Source: Streptomyces sp. NBC_01463 (GTDB taxonomy: Bacteria; Actinomycetota; Actinomycetes; Streptomycetales; Streptomycetaceae). Taken from it: 64,000 nt of DNA. Below, piece by piece: positions 1 to 7,750 of the stretch (positions are counted from its first letter, which is position 1; every line of letters begins with the position of its first letter). The position numbers and the translations under genes are program-made. Where the stretch lies: NCBI GenBank assembly GCA_036227345.1, contig CP109468.1, positions 4,216,001 through 4,280,000 on the forward strand, written 5' to 3'. The notes under the pieces were generated by a model that saw only the letters and a program-made list of their open reading frames with translations, was not told the DNA's origin and did no database searches.

Positions 1-957
1 GACGACCGTCTCCTGGGCCGCCGCCGTGTCCCCCGCCAGCAGCTCCGCGTCCACCGCCACGTTCCGCTTCACCAGGGCCAGGGCGATCGGCCCCAGCTCG
101 TGGTGGCGGGCGGAGCTGGTGATGAAGCCCAGCTGACGGCCCTCGGCCCCGTCCGCGGCGAGCCGCACCGGGGTGCCGTGCCCGGGCAGCAGCACCTCGC
201 TGCCGTCCAGGTGCAGGAAGACCAGGCGCCGCGGCGGCTTGCCGAGGTTCTGCACCCGGGCCACGGTCTCCTGGCCCCGGTAGCAGCCCTTCTGGAGGTG
301 GACGGCGCTGCCGATCAGGCCCAGCTCGTGCGGAATCGTGCGGTGGTCGGTCTCGAAACCGAGCCGCGGACGGTGGCCCTCGACGCGCAGCGCCTCGTGG
401 GCCAGCACCCCGGCGGCCGGGCCGTGCGCCGCCGCGTACGCCTCCAGGTCCGCGCGCGGCAGGAACAGGTCACGGCCGTACGGCGTCTCGCGTACGGCGG
501 CACCCTCCGGCACCTCGGCGATGGAACCGGCCGGCAGGTACACGACCGCGAAGTCCTCGGTGCGGTCGGCGACCTCGACGCGGTAGAAGAACTTCATCGA
601 CTCCAGATAGGCGATCAGCTCACCCTGGGTGCCCGGCTCGACGTGCATCCACACGGTCTCGCCGTCGTCGACGAGGTACATGGCGTGCTCGATGTGCCCG
701 TTCGCCGTGAGGATCAGGGAATCGGTGGCCTGGCCGGGCGCGAGGTCGGTGACGTGCTGCGTGATCAGCAGGTGCAGCCAGGCCAGCCGGTCGCTCCCGG
801 TGACGGTCACGACTCCGCGGTGCGAGAGGTCGACCAGTCCGGAACCATCGGCGAGGGCGCGCTGCTCGCGGAACAGGTCGCCGTAGTGCGCGGCGACGCC
901 TTCGTCGCGCCCCTCGGCGGGGACGGCGCCGGGCAGGGACAGCAGGGGGCTCTTCAT
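1..957 (-). CDS. ygfZ: YgfZ/GcvT-like folate-binding protein (partial, C-terminus beyond window)
   Basis: Members of this family bind tetrahydrofolate and support Fe-S cluster maintenance, and they resemble aminomethyltransferase GcvT. The frame opens at ATG (complement of 955-957) and runs off the left edge, so the C-terminal end is missing. The diagnostic K-G-C-Y-x-G-Q-E motif of YgfZ is visible at about residues 221-228 (QKGCYRGQETV), with the N-terminal GcvT-like region before it. It is transcribed in the same direction as the neighbouring nur, with its start 22 bases past the nur stop, so co-transcription is possible. Only the extreme C-terminus cannot be judged. Confidence 0.88.
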   Translation of the reverse strand, partial: MKSPLLSLPGAVPAEGRDEGVAAHYGDLFREQRALADGSGLVDLSHRGVVTVTGSDRLAWLHLLITQHVTDLAPGQATDSLILTANGHIEHAMYLVDDGETVWMHVEPGTQGELIAYLESMKFFYRVEVADRTEDFAVVYLPAGSIAEVPEGAAVRETPYGRDLFLPRADLEAYAAAHGPAAGVLAHEALRVEGHRPRLGFETDHRTIPHELGLIGSAVHLQKGCYRGQETVARVQNLGKPPRRLVFLHLDGSEVLLPGHGTPVRLAADGAEGRQLGFITSSARHHELGPIALALVKRNVAVDAELLAGDTAAAQETVV

Positions 958-978
958 GCGACCAGCGTACGACTCGAT

Positions 979-1440
979 CTAGGGCGCGGTACCGGGTGTC
1001 GCCTCCTGGGCGGCCGCGGCCGCCTTCGCCGTGCAGTCCGCACAGCGGCCGAAGATCGCGAAGTGCTTCATGTCCGTCTCGAAACCGAACGTGCCCCGAA
1101 GCTTCTCGGTGAACTCGGCGACGACGTCGACATCGGCCTCGATGACGTTCGTGCAGTCCCGGCAGACCAGATGGATGTGGTGATGGCGGTCGGCCAGGTG
1201 GTACGTCGGGGCGCCGTGGCCCAGATGGGCGTGGCTGACCAGATCCAGCTCCTCCAGGAGCTCCAGGGTCCGGTACACGGTGGAGATGTTCACGCCGGAC
1301 GCGGTCCGCCGCACCTCCGACAGGATGTCGTCGGGCGTCGCGTGTTCCAGCGTGTCGACGGCTTCCAGGACAAGCTGCCGCTGCGGCGTCAGCCGGTAGC
1401 CGCGCTGCCGAAGATCGGTCTTCCAGTCGGTGCTCACCAC
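979..1440 (-). CDS. nur: Nickel-responsive Fur-family repressor Nur
   Basis: Fur-family metalloregulator, 153 residues from the first of two adjacent GTG codons. In Streptomyces, Nur represses sodF and nickel-uptake genes when Ni is bound. The winged-helix segment (RQRGYRLTPQRQLVLEAV, then NISTVYRTLELLEEL) precedes the dimerisation domain. Numbered from this start, the histidines known from Nur are all present: H70, H72 and H126 for the nickel site and H33, H86, H88, H90 for the second site. That is why this start is preferred over longer upstream options and why the call is Nur rather than FurA, Zur or CatR. Two CxxC pairs (CRDC near 93-96, CADC near 133-136) are also present. Confidence 0.9.
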   Translation of the reverse strand: MVSTDWKTDLRQRGYRLTPQRQLVLEAVDTLEHATPDDILSEVRRTASGVNISTVYRTLELLEELDLVSHAHLGHGAPTYHLADRHHHIHLVCRDCTNVIEADVDVVAEFTEKLRGTFGFETDMKHFAIFGRCADCTAKAAAAAQEATPGTAP

Positions 1441-1525
1441 AGGCTCCAGTGTAGGTCCGGGTGACCGCCCGGCCCGGGCTGTCCGCAGGAACGGCCGCGC
1501 GGGCGGGCGGAACGGGCCGCGCCGG

Positions 1526-2101
1526 CTACTTGAAGAACGCGATGCCGTCGTCCGGCAGGTCGTCACCGAGGCTCTTCGCCATCGCCTCGACCTCTTCCGG
1601 GGTGACGACCTTCTTCAGGTGCGCCGACATGTACGGCCGCAGCTCGACCTCGGGGGTGGCCTTCTCGCCGACCCACATGAGGTCGCTCTTCACATAGCCG
1701 TAGAGCCGCTTGCCACCGCTGTACGGGCCGGAGGCCGCGGTCCGGGCCACCGCGTCGGTGACCAGGTCGATCTGCGGCTTCTGGTCGGCCAGCTCGCCGT
1801 ACCAGATCTCGATGACGCCCTGGTCGCGGGCCATGACGACCTCGACCTTGCGGTCCTTGTCGATGCGCCAGTAGCCGGACTCGGACTCCAGCGCGCTGAC
1901 CTTGTTCCCCTCGGCGTCGAGGACCCAGGTGTGCGAGACGTACTCCAGGAAGTCCCGGCCGTCGTGGCTGAAGGAGACCTCCTGGCCGAAGTTGCACTTC
2001 TCGGCGCCGGGGAAGTCGGACACGCCCGCGCCCGCCCAGTTGCCCAGGAGGAAGGCCAGCGGGACGAGGTCCGGGTGAAGGTCGGACGGGATCTCGATCA
2101 T
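1526..2101 (-). CDS. Nitrobindin-like (FABP/THAP4-like) heme-binding protein
   Basis: The 191-residue protein has the nitrobindin signature near its N-terminus: a G-x-W-x-G-x-G motif (GNWAGAGVSDFP, about residues 20-31), typical of ten-stranded beta-barrel proteins that bind ferric heme b. The overall length and the C-terminal HLKKVVTPEEVEAMAKSL segment also fit actinobacterial members. No signal peptide or membrane segment is seen, so a cytoplasmic location is expected. The physiological role in Streptomyces (NO or peroxynitrite chemistry, or heme handling) is not established. It follows the short membrane peptide gene and precedes nur on the same strand. Confidence 0.82.
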   Translation of the reverse strand: MIEIPSDLHPDLVPLAFLLGNWAGAGVSDFPGAEKCNFGQEVSFSHDGRDFLEYVSHTWVLDAEGNKVSALESESGYWRIDKDRKVEVVMARDQGVIEIWYGELADQKPQIDLVTDAVARTAASGPYSGGKRLYGYVKSDLMWVGEKATPEVELRPYMSAHLKKVVTPEEVEAMAKSLGDDLPDDGIAFFK

Positions 2102-2160
2102 GAGCGGCTCAGTCGATCTGTGAGGCGGGAGGCGGGGACGCCGGGAACGGGAGGAAGGGG

Positions 2161-2262
2161 TTAGCGCTGACCCTGGTACAGCTTCTTCACGGTCACGCCG
2201 GCGAAGGCGAGAACGCCGAGGCAGACCAGGACCAGCAGGGCGGAGAAGAATGCCTCAAGCAC
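2161..2262 (-). CDS. 33-residue single-pass membrane peptide
   Basis: A GTG-started reading frame of 33 codons ends in TAA (complement of 2161-2163). A good ribosome site (AAGGAG) lies five bases upstream of the start, which argues that it is translated. The peptide is one hydrophobic helix (about residues 3-24, rich in L, V, A, F) followed by a basic tail (VKKLYQGQR). It sits 59 bases upstream of the nitrobindin-like gene on the same strand. Its function is unknown; it could be a stand-alone membrane microprotein. Confidence 0.6.
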   Translation of the reverse strand: MLEAFFSALLVLVCLGVLAFAGVTVKKLYQGQR

Positions 2263-2363
2263 GGGAGCTCCTTGAACGAGCGGTATGGCGGCAGTACAGG
2301 GCCGGGCCCCAGCCTAATGGGTGGGGGCCCGGCCCGTCGGTTCGGGGTTTGCCGCGGGGCGGC

Positions 2364-3245
2364 TCAGCCCAGCAGCTGGTTCTGAAGGATCAGGGTCTGG
2401 TGGAAGGGGACGCGCGGCGTCCCCCCGCCCCCCTTCCGGGACTGGACGACCAGGGCGACGGTGTCGCCGGCGACCAGATAACCCTGCCGGGCCTGCGCGG
2501 CCCCGAAGGGCTTCTGCTCGCTGAACACGTACGACGACGTGTTCACCACTCTTCCCCCGCCCGCCCACGACTCGTCGAGGGCCATCTCGGCCGCACCGGC
2601 CAGCGGATCGCCGGCCGAGGACCCGATGGAGCGCTCGTCGCGGTACGCGTCCGCGTCGGCCGTCGAGTTGAACTGGAGCAGGTAGATCCGGCTCGACGTG
2701 CCGTCCGGCATGGTCCAGCCGCGGGCAGCGATATGCCGCAGGGCCGCGTCCCGCAGGGTGACGCCCAGGCCGGCGCGGGCTTCCTTGTCGTACTCGGAGA
2801 CGAACTGCTGCGTGGAGACCCAGCCGCCCGTCAGCTTCTTGTCCGCCGTTGCTCCGGCCGGGGCCGGGAGCAGCAGCTTGCGCAGGTCGGCGTGGTGGAC
2901 CTCGGCCGTGTTGCCCTCGTGGAAGGGGCGCGGCGCGCCCGCCGGGAGGGCGGGCAGGCTCAGCCGGGGGTACTCCCAGCGTCCGTCACCCTCGGTGGCC
3001 AGCCCCGGCACCTCGGTGCGCTCCATCGAGGTGATGCCGTACGCCGTGCCGGCGCCGACTCCGCCGAGCACCAGGACGGCGGCGGTCCACCGGGCCACGG
3101 CCCGCAGGACCCGCCGCGGCGGCCGGGGTGCGGCGGGCGGCGGGGGCAGGGGCGGCAGCAGCGGCATGGGCGGGAGCTGCGCGGGTGCGGGCTCGGTGAC
3201 CGGTGCGGTGTCGGTGGCGGCCGGCGCGGCCGTCTGCTCGGTCAT
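2364..3245 (-). CDS. Membrane-anchored protein of unknown function, third gene of a paralogous trio
   Basis: The 293-residue protein has a Pro/Ala-rich cytoplasmic N-terminus (about 1-45), an Arg-flanked transmembrane helix (about 48-70) and a large extracytoplasmic domain. The domain starts with a segment containing DLRKLLLPAPAGA. Matching segments occur in the two upstream genes (DLRKLIAPRPAGW and ELSRLLLPVPSGF at equivalent places), so the three look like diverged duplicates. The ATG overlaps the stop of the preceding gene in an ATGA arrangement, which indicates translational coupling. No catalytic motif was recognised. The C-terminal part contains a FxxxADADAYRDE stretch that also resembles its neighbours. 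Confidence 0.75.
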   Translation of the reverse strand: MTEQTAAPAATDTAPVTEPAPAQLPPMPLLPPLPPPPAAPRPPRRVLRAVARWTAAVLVLGGVGAGTAYGITSMERTEVPGLATEGDGRWEYPRLSLPALPAGAPRPFHEGNTAEVHHADLRKLLLPAPAGATADKKLTGGWVSTQQFVSEYDKEARAGLGVTLRDAALRHIAARGWTMPDGTSSRIYLLQFNSTADADAYRDERSIGSSAGDPLAGAAEMALDESWAGGGRVVNTSSYVFSEQKPFGAAQARQGYLVAGDTVALVVQSRKGGGGTPRVPFHQTLILQNQLLG

Positions 3246-4054
3246 ACGTACTCCCCCGGGGACGTGATGTGGTCGAGCTGGTCCTTCACCAGTTCGGCGA
3301 CGGCCGACTTGTCGAAGGGCTTGGTCCCGGACGCGTTGAAGGTGAGCACCAGCTCGCCGTCGTAGGCCGTGCAGAACATCCCCTCGATCGTCTGCTTGCT
3401 GCTCTTCGGGTCCAGGAAGCACGTGGCGTTCTTCTTGTGACCGCTGATCGCCGGGCCGTCCCGGAAGACGCCGATGCTGTCGAAGAGCTCCGACTTGAAC
3501 GTGTAGAGGTCCCGGACGGCCTTCTTGTCCTTCATCCGCACCAGTTGGGTGTCGACGGTCAGGTCGTTGGCGTCCGAGGCGTACGTACGGATCGCGAGGC
3601 CCTGCACATGCAGCTTGTCGATCCGCTTCTCGAACTCCCGGCGCTGCTTGCCCGACAGACCGCGGCTGGCGTCCTTCATCTGGGCGGTCGCCGCGCGGCC
3701 GCTGAGCTCGGTGTCGTTCCCGTACGTCCCGGAGTCCGGACCGAGCCGGAAGCCGGAGGGAACGGGCAGCAGCAGCCTGCTCAGCTCGGTGGAGGCCCGG
3801 CCCCGGGCGACGTCGCCGGCCGGGTCCTTGCCCGGTCCGTGCGCGGGCTTCCGCCAGAGGGCCGTGCTGACCGTACGGTCGGCTCCGTCGACCGTGACCT
3901 TCGTGTACGCGGCCGCGCCGGCGACGGCGGCGAGCACCAGCACGACGGGGACGGTCGCCAGGACGACCCGGCGGGCCCGGCCCTTACGGGCGGGCTCCGG
4001 AGCGGTTCCGGGCGCGGGCCCGGCAGGGGCCGGCGGGGTCACGTCGTCGTTCAC
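3242..4054 (-). CDS. Membrane-anchored protein of unknown function, second gene of the trio
   Basis: GTG start, 270 residues. A short Pro-rich N-terminus (about 1-20) is followed by a basic stretch (RKGRARR), one transmembrane helix (about 28-48) and an external domain. That domain carries the shared L-x-R-L-L-x-P-x-P-x-G motif and two cysteines (ATCFLD and GMFCTAY) that could form a disulfide. The four-base overlap with each neighbour shows this is the middle gene of a tightly coupled operon. The start chosen has the basic-plus-hydrophobic anchor directly after it; the longer open frame upstream lies inside the preceding gene and is not used. Confidence 0.75.
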   Translation of the reverse strand: MNDDVTPPAPAGPAPGTAPEPARKGRARRVVLATVPVVLVLAAVAGAAAYTKVTVDGADRTVSTALWRKPAHGPGKDPAGDVARGRASTELSRLLLPVPSGFRLGPDSGTYGNDTELSGRAATAQMKDASRGLSGKQRREFEKRIDKLHVQGLAIRTYASDANDLTVDTQLVRMKDKKAVRDLYTFKSELFDSIGVFRDGPAISGHKKNATCFLDPKSSKQTIEGMFCTAYDGELVLTFNASGTKPFDKSAVAELVKDQLDHITSPGEYV

Positions 4055-5034
4055 AGGCGCTCCAGCTGTCGCTCGGCCAGCGTCCGGATGTCCTTCTTGC
4101 TGATCGACTCGGTGTCGTAGATGTTGATGTCGACCATCACGTCGCCCCGGTGGAAGACCGCTCTGGCGTGGTGCAGCGGCATGTAGCCGGCTTTCCGTTC
4201 GGCCGGAAAGACGTAGTAGCGGCCCGTGCCGCTGCCCTTGAGCGCGGAGCCCTCGTTGCCCGCGCCGTGGTCGGAGTCGGGCATGTACGCGCGCTGGCCC
4301 TCCGCGTGCTCGGCCGCCGCGGCGCCCGAGCGGAACTGCACCAGCCAGACCGCGGCCGTGCGGTACCGGCCCTTCTTCCAGGCCTTGGCCGCGACCCGGC
4401 GGATGTCCGACTCCAGGAGGTTGGTGTACATGAAGTCCTCGTCCTCGAAGTCGAGTGCGTAGTCCTCCACCCCCATCCACCCGTCCGGCGCGAACATGTC
4501 CAGTTCCTTGTCGTCCTCCCAGCCCGCGGGCCGGGGAGCGATCAGCTTGCGCAGATCACCGTCCGTACGGACCCGGCGGTCCTGCGACGCGGGGAGCGGG
4601 GCCGGCGCCTGGCCGGCGGGCAGTGCCTTGGCCGGGTAGGCGAGGCCTGGCTGCGAGAGCGCGGTCAGCGGGGTCGGTTCGCGCCGGGCCTGCACGCCGT
4701 AGCCGACGGCGGTGCCGGCCGCGATGCCGAGCACCACGGCGGCGGCGATGATCAGGGTGGTGCGGCCGCGCGGGCGCCGCTTCGCCGCGACGGGCCGCGG
4801 ACCGGACGGCTCCTCGGCCGGAGCCTCGGGAAGCGGCGTCACCGCTGCGGGTGCGACTGCCGGTGCGGGTGCGGGTGCGACTGCCGGTGCGGCTGCCGGT
4901 GCGGCTGCCGGTGCGGCCGGCTGTACGACGCCCGCCGCTTGCGGAGCAGATGCTTCCGGTACTGCCGGGTCCACCGCTCCCACCTGGTCGGACGGCTCGG
5001 CCGGTCCGTCAGGAATGGTGTCTTTCGGATTCAA
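4051..5034 (-). CDS. Membrane-anchored protein with Ala/Pro repeat N-terminus, first gene of the trio
   Basis: About 327 residues from a TTG codon preceded by a purine-rich GGGGGA ribosome site; an in-frame GTG at 5049 is the alternative start. The N-terminus holds a long Ala-Pro-Val repeat (about residues 30-75), then KRRPRGR and a transmembrane helix (about 97-117). The outer domain has the trio motif DLRKLIAPRPAGW and an acidic patch (EDYALDFEDEDF). The repeat is encoded by near-identical GGTGCGGCTGCC units around 4860-4920. It heads the operon 5034-2364. Function unknown; a cell-envelope or sensor-like role is only a guess. Confidence 0.72.
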   Translation of the reverse strand: MNPKDTIPDGPAEPSDQVGAVDPAVPEASAPQAAGVVQPAAPAAAPAAAPAVAPAPAPAVAPAAVTPLPEAPAEEPSGPRPVAAKRRPRGRTTLIIAAAVVLGIAAGTAVGYGVQARREPTPLTALSQPGLAYPAKALPAGQAPAPLPASQDRRVRTDGDLRKLIAPRPAGWEDDKELDMFAPDGWMGVEDYALDFEDEDFMYTNLLESDIRRVAAKAWKKGRYRTAAVWLVQFRSGAAAAEHAEGQRAYMPDSDHGAGNEGSALKGSGTGRYYVFPAERKAGYMPLHHARAVFHRGDVMVDINIYDTESISKKDIRTLAERQLERL

Positions 5035-5140
5035 AAGGGGTCCCCCCACGAGACCTGAGGCGCGGATTCCGTTATCCGCGCACCCACCTGACCCCCAAGG
5101 CGCCAACGAGGTTGCACGGCCGAGGATTACAGTTCGGCAT

Positions 5141-5503
5141 ATGCCGAAGAAGCTCGTGATCAAGGTGACCGCAGGTGCCGACTCCGCAGAGCGCTGTTCG
5201 CAGGCGTTCACCGTCGCGGCGGTCGCCGTCGCCAGCGGCGTGGAGGTCTCGCTCTGGCTGACCGGGGAGTCCGCCTGGTTCGCCCTGCCGGGGCGTGCCG
5301 CCGAGTTCGAACTCCCGCACGCGGCCCCGCTGCCGGATCTGATCGAGTCGATCCAGGCGGGCGGCCTGATCACCCTCTGCACCCAGTGCGCGGCCCGCCG
5401 CGACATCACCGAGCAGGACGTCCTGGAGGGCGTACGGATCGCCGGCGCCCAGGTCTTCGTCAGCGAGGTCATGGCCGACGGCGTCCAGGCCCTCGTCTAC
5501 TGA
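5141..5503 (+). CDS. DsrE/DsrF-like family protein
   Basis: A 120-residue protein with the alternating beta-alpha pattern of the DsrE/F fold: KLVIKVTAG at the start, then AAVAVASGVEVSLWLTGES and AGGLITLCTQCAARRDI. The C-x-x-C in LCTQC is notable because related proteins relay sulfur on cysteines. No signal peptide. It is divergent from the membrane-protein trio, and its ATG lies 107 bases from the TTG start of the first trio gene. Its close location to the rhodanese/sseC pair may be coincidental. The family assignment is fairly secure; the substrate is unknown. Confidence 0.75.
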   Translation: MPKKLVIKVTAGADSAERCSQAFTVAAVAVASGVEVSLWLTGESAWFALPGRAAEFELPHAAPLPDLIESIQAGGLITLCTQCAARRDITEQDVLEGVRIAGAQVFVSEVMADGVQALVY

Positions 5504-5516
5504 CGGGGCCGGTCGC

Positions 5517-5849
5517 TCACTGGCGGCGCTTCTTGCCGTCGAGCTCGTCCCACCACGCGTCCGACTCCGGATCGCCGGTGGGACCCTTCGGCGGGGGGCC
5601 GCCCCTGCCGGAGCGGGGCGGGCCCGCGGGCCGGGGCCGGGACCCCGGGGCGGGGTCGTCCCACCAGCGGTCCTCCGGGCCCTTCCGGTTCGCGACCATC
5701 GCCGCGACGGGCGGGATCACCATCGCGACCACGCACATCACGATGGCGGCTGGCATCGACCAGAGCCTCACGAAGGCCCAGGCCGAGACGAAGAGGACGA
5801 GACATCCGCCCATCATCAGGAAGTAGGCGCGCCGGCGTCGGCGGTACAT
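5517..5849 (-). CDS. DUF3099-family two-helix membrane protein
   Basis: 110 residues. A basic start (MYRRRRRAYF) is followed by two transmembrane helices (about 8-28 and 33-53). After these comes a Pro/Gly-rich, partly acidic tail with WWDD and WWDEL motifs, ending in KKRRQ. This is the arrangement of actinobacterial DUF3099 proteins. The ATG at 5849 was chosen because everything upstream in the same frame is low-quality sequence overlapping the terminator region. It converges on the DsrE-like gene with 13 bases between stops. Function unknown. Confidence 0.72.
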   Translation of the reverse strand: MYRRRRRAYFLMMGGCLVLFVSAWAFVRLWSMPAAIVMCVVAMVIPPVAAMVANRKGPEDRWWDDPAPGSRPRPAGPPRSGRGGPPPKGPTGDPESDAWWDELDGKKRRQ

Positions 5850-5918
5850 GAATCCAGCGTAGGCCCGATTCGCCCACCCGGCCGGTCCTGGACCGCGCCG
5901 GCTTGCGCCCGGACGGCA

Positions 5919-5976
5919 CGAAGGGCCGTACCCCGGTTTCAGGAAGGCGTCCAACCCCCTGGGGTACGGCCCTTCG
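5919..5976. terminator. Hairpin terminator downstream of the sulfur operon
   Basis: A perfect 16-bp inverted repeat (CGAAGGGCCGTACCCC at 5919-5934 and its complement at 5961-5976) with a 26-base loop. It lies about 50 bases past the stop of the minus-strand sseC-like gene, the expected place for termination. There is no T-run, as is usual in Streptomyces. Confidence 0.7.
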
Positions 5977-6028
5977 GCCGGTCGTCGGCAGAGCCGCGAC
6001 TACCGCTGCCGCATGTGCGGAAGAGGCA

Positions 6029-6316
6029 CTAGACGGCGATGGCCACCTCGGAGAGGCCGCCCGTCTGCGCCACGACCGTACGGTCGGCGCTGCCGCCCGG
6101 AACCAGGGCGCGCAGCGTCCAGGTGCCCTCGGCCGCGTAGAAGCGGAACTGTCCGGTCGCCGAGGTCGGGACCTCGGCGGTGAACTCGCCGGTCGAGTCC
6201 AGCAGGCGCACGTAGCCGGTGACGGGCTCGCCGTCGCGGGTCACGCTGCCCTGGATGGTGGTCTCACCGGGCTTGATCGTCGAAGCGTCGGGGCCGCCGG
6301 CCTTTGCTCCACACAT
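6029..6316 (-). CDS. SseC-like DUF1416 protein
   Basis: 95 residues starting MCGAKAGGPD and then a single beta-sandwich-like domain (TTIQGSVTRDGEPVTGYVRLLD onwards). This is the DUF1416 family, called SseC in mycobacteria, where it also neighbours a rhodanese. A role in sulfur metabolism is inferred from this conserved linkage. The conserved N-terminal MCG, with a cysteine at position 2, is intact. It lies 49 bases downstream of the sulfurtransferase gene on the same strand and probably shares its transcript. Confidence 0.83.
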   Translation of the reverse strand: MCGAKAGGPDASTIKPGETTIQGSVTRDGEPVTGYVRLLDSTGEFTAEVPTSATGQFRFYAAEGTWTLRALVPGGSADRTVVAQTGGLSEVAIAV

Positions 6317-6365
6317 GGCGTTCTGTCCTTCTGGTCGGGGGTCGTGCTGGTCCAGGTCGTACGGG

Positions 6366-7211
6366 TTACTTGTTGGCGCCGAGCTCGATCGGCACGCCCA
6401 CGAGGGAGCCGTACTCGGTCCACGACCCGTCGTAGTTCTTGACGTTCTCCTGGCCGAGCAGCTGGTGCAGCACGAACCAGGTGAGCGCGGAGCGCTCACC
6501 GATGCGGCAGTAGGCGATGGTGTCCTTCGCCAGGTCGACCTGCTCGTCCTCGTAGAGGGCCTTGAGCTCGTCGTCCGACTTGAAGGTGCCGTCGTCGTTG
6601 GCGTTCTTCGACCACGGGATGTTGCGGGCGCTCGGCACGTGGCCGGGGCGCTGCGACTGCTCCTGCGGGAGGTGGGCCGGGGCGAGCAGCTTGCCGCTGA
6701 ACTCGTCGGGCGACCGCACGTCGACCAGGTTCTGGGTGCCGATGGCCTTCACGACGTCGTCGCGGTAGGCGCGGATCGACTCGTCCTGCGGCTGGGCCTT
6801 GTACTGGGTGGCCGGGCGGGACGGGATCTGGTCGCCGTCGACCAGGTCGCGGGAGTCGAGCTCCCACTTCTTGCGGCCGCCGTCGAGCAGGCGGACGTCC
6901 TGGTGACCGTAGAGCTTGAAGTACCAGAACGCGTAGGACGCGAACCAGTTGTTGTTGCCGCCGTACAGGACGACCGTGGTGTCGTTGCCGATGCCCTTGC
7001 CGGACAGCAGCTCCTCGAAGCCGGCCTGGTCGATGAAGTCGCGGCGGACCGGGTCCTGGAGGTCCTTGGTCCAGTCGATCCGGATCGCGTTCTTGATGTG
7101 GTTCTTCTCGTACGCCGAGGTGTCCTCGTCGACCTCGACGATGGCAACCTTCGGGTCGTCGATGTGGGCCTCGACCCAGTCGGCGTCTACCAGGACGTCA
7201 CTGCGGCTCAT
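6366..7211 (-). CDS. Thiosulfate sulfurtransferase (two-domain rhodanese, CysA/SseA type)
   Basis: The enzyme transfers a sulfane sulfur from thiosulfate to an acceptor such as cyanide through a cysteine persulfide. The 281-residue length fits a tandem rhodanese: an inactive N-terminal domain (about 1-125, with LYGGNNNWFASYAFWYF and LLDGGRKKW) and a catalytic C-terminal domain. The active-site loop CRIGERS places the cysteine at about residue 235. No export signal, so it is cytoplasmic. It is the first large gene of a unit with the sseC-like gene. A leader peptide gene and a palindrome lie upstream, which suggests sulfur-dependent control. Confidence 0.92.
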   Translation of the reverse strand: MSRSDVLVDADWVEAHIDDPKVAIVEVDEDTSAYEKNHIKNAIRIDWTKDLQDPVRRDFIDQAGFEELLSGKGIGNDTTVVLYGGNNNWFASYAFWYFKLYGHQDVRLLDGGRKKWELDSRDLVDGDQIPSRPATQYKAQPQDESIRAYRDDVVKAIGTQNLVDVRSPDEFSGKLLAPAHLPQEQSQRPGHVPSARNIPWSKNANDDGTFKSDDELKALYEDEQVDLAKDTIAYCRIGERSALTWFVLHQLLGQENVKNYDGSWTEYGSLVGVPIELGANK

Positions 7212-7383
7212 TCTGTTCTCCTCCGGGGCAGTCTGCGGCGAGATGATGCGAGTTGGTGCGTGATGGTGCGCGGTCCGGATGTGCGCGGCGCGGGCTCGGC
7301 GCGTGCACCGTCGTCACGCGGGATGGCCCCGACGAGCGGTCGAGGGGCCGGGAATGCGGGAGGTCGAAATCGACAGATCCCGC

Positions 7384-7491
7384 TCAGACAGTGCGACAGA
7401 GCATGGCGGCGACGCGGCACAGGTCCACTGCCCGCCGCTTCGTGAGATCCGCCTGTCCCCGCTGTCGGAGACCGCTAATAGAGCACTGCAT
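7384..7491 (-). CDS. Putative leader peptide upstream of the rhodanese gene
   Basis: A 35-codon frame opens at ATG (complement of 7489-7491) and ends in TGA. Its C-terminal part reads KRRAVDLCRVAAMLCRTV. This basic R-R-x-V-D-L-C-R pattern with late cysteines resembles the small leader peptides found upstream of sulfur-assimilation genes in actinobacteria. No clear Shine-Dalgarno precedes the ATG, so the true start may lie further inside, for example at an in-frame GTG or ACG nearer the basic segment. It lies 172 bases before the sulfurtransferase start. A role in cysteine-dependent attenuation is inference from that family. Confidence 0.55.
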   Translation of the reverse strand: MQCSISGLRQRGQADLTKRRAVDLCRVAAMLCRTV

Positions 7492-7532
7492 GGGACCGAT
7501 CGTAGGGACGTACGGGCGGACATGTCACCGTT

Positions 7533-7551
7533 GTGTCGCATATTGAGACAC
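7533..7551. promoter_or_regulatory. Imperfect palindrome, candidate operator for the sulfur transcript
   Basis: GTGTCGCATATTGAGACAC is a 19-base imperfect palindrome with GTGTC/GACAC arms and an A/T-rich centre. It stands out in very GC-rich surroundings. It lies 42 bases upstream of the leader peptide ATG and some 320 bases upstream of the sulfurtransferase. No factor can be named from sequence alone. Confidence 0.4.
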
Positions 7552-7750
7552 GATCGTCCGGAATGCGAGACGAGAGTCGGAACACGGAGGGTCCGGAGCG
7601 CCTGCCCGGGGCGTGGGGCCCGTCGGGCATCTACGGAACGGACTCCGGCGTCTCAGCATGTGGCGCGGCGGCCCTCAAGGCGCTCAACCGCTGTCACGGC
7701 GCCAAGGGGCGGTCGGGCCACCCAGGGCCTCTACCCGGCCGCGGGAGGTG

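Noticed and set aside
100..1464. Long plus-strand open frame over ygfZ and nur
   Set aside because: It is the antisense shadow of two clear genes; its protein is Arg/Gly/Val-rich without motifs.
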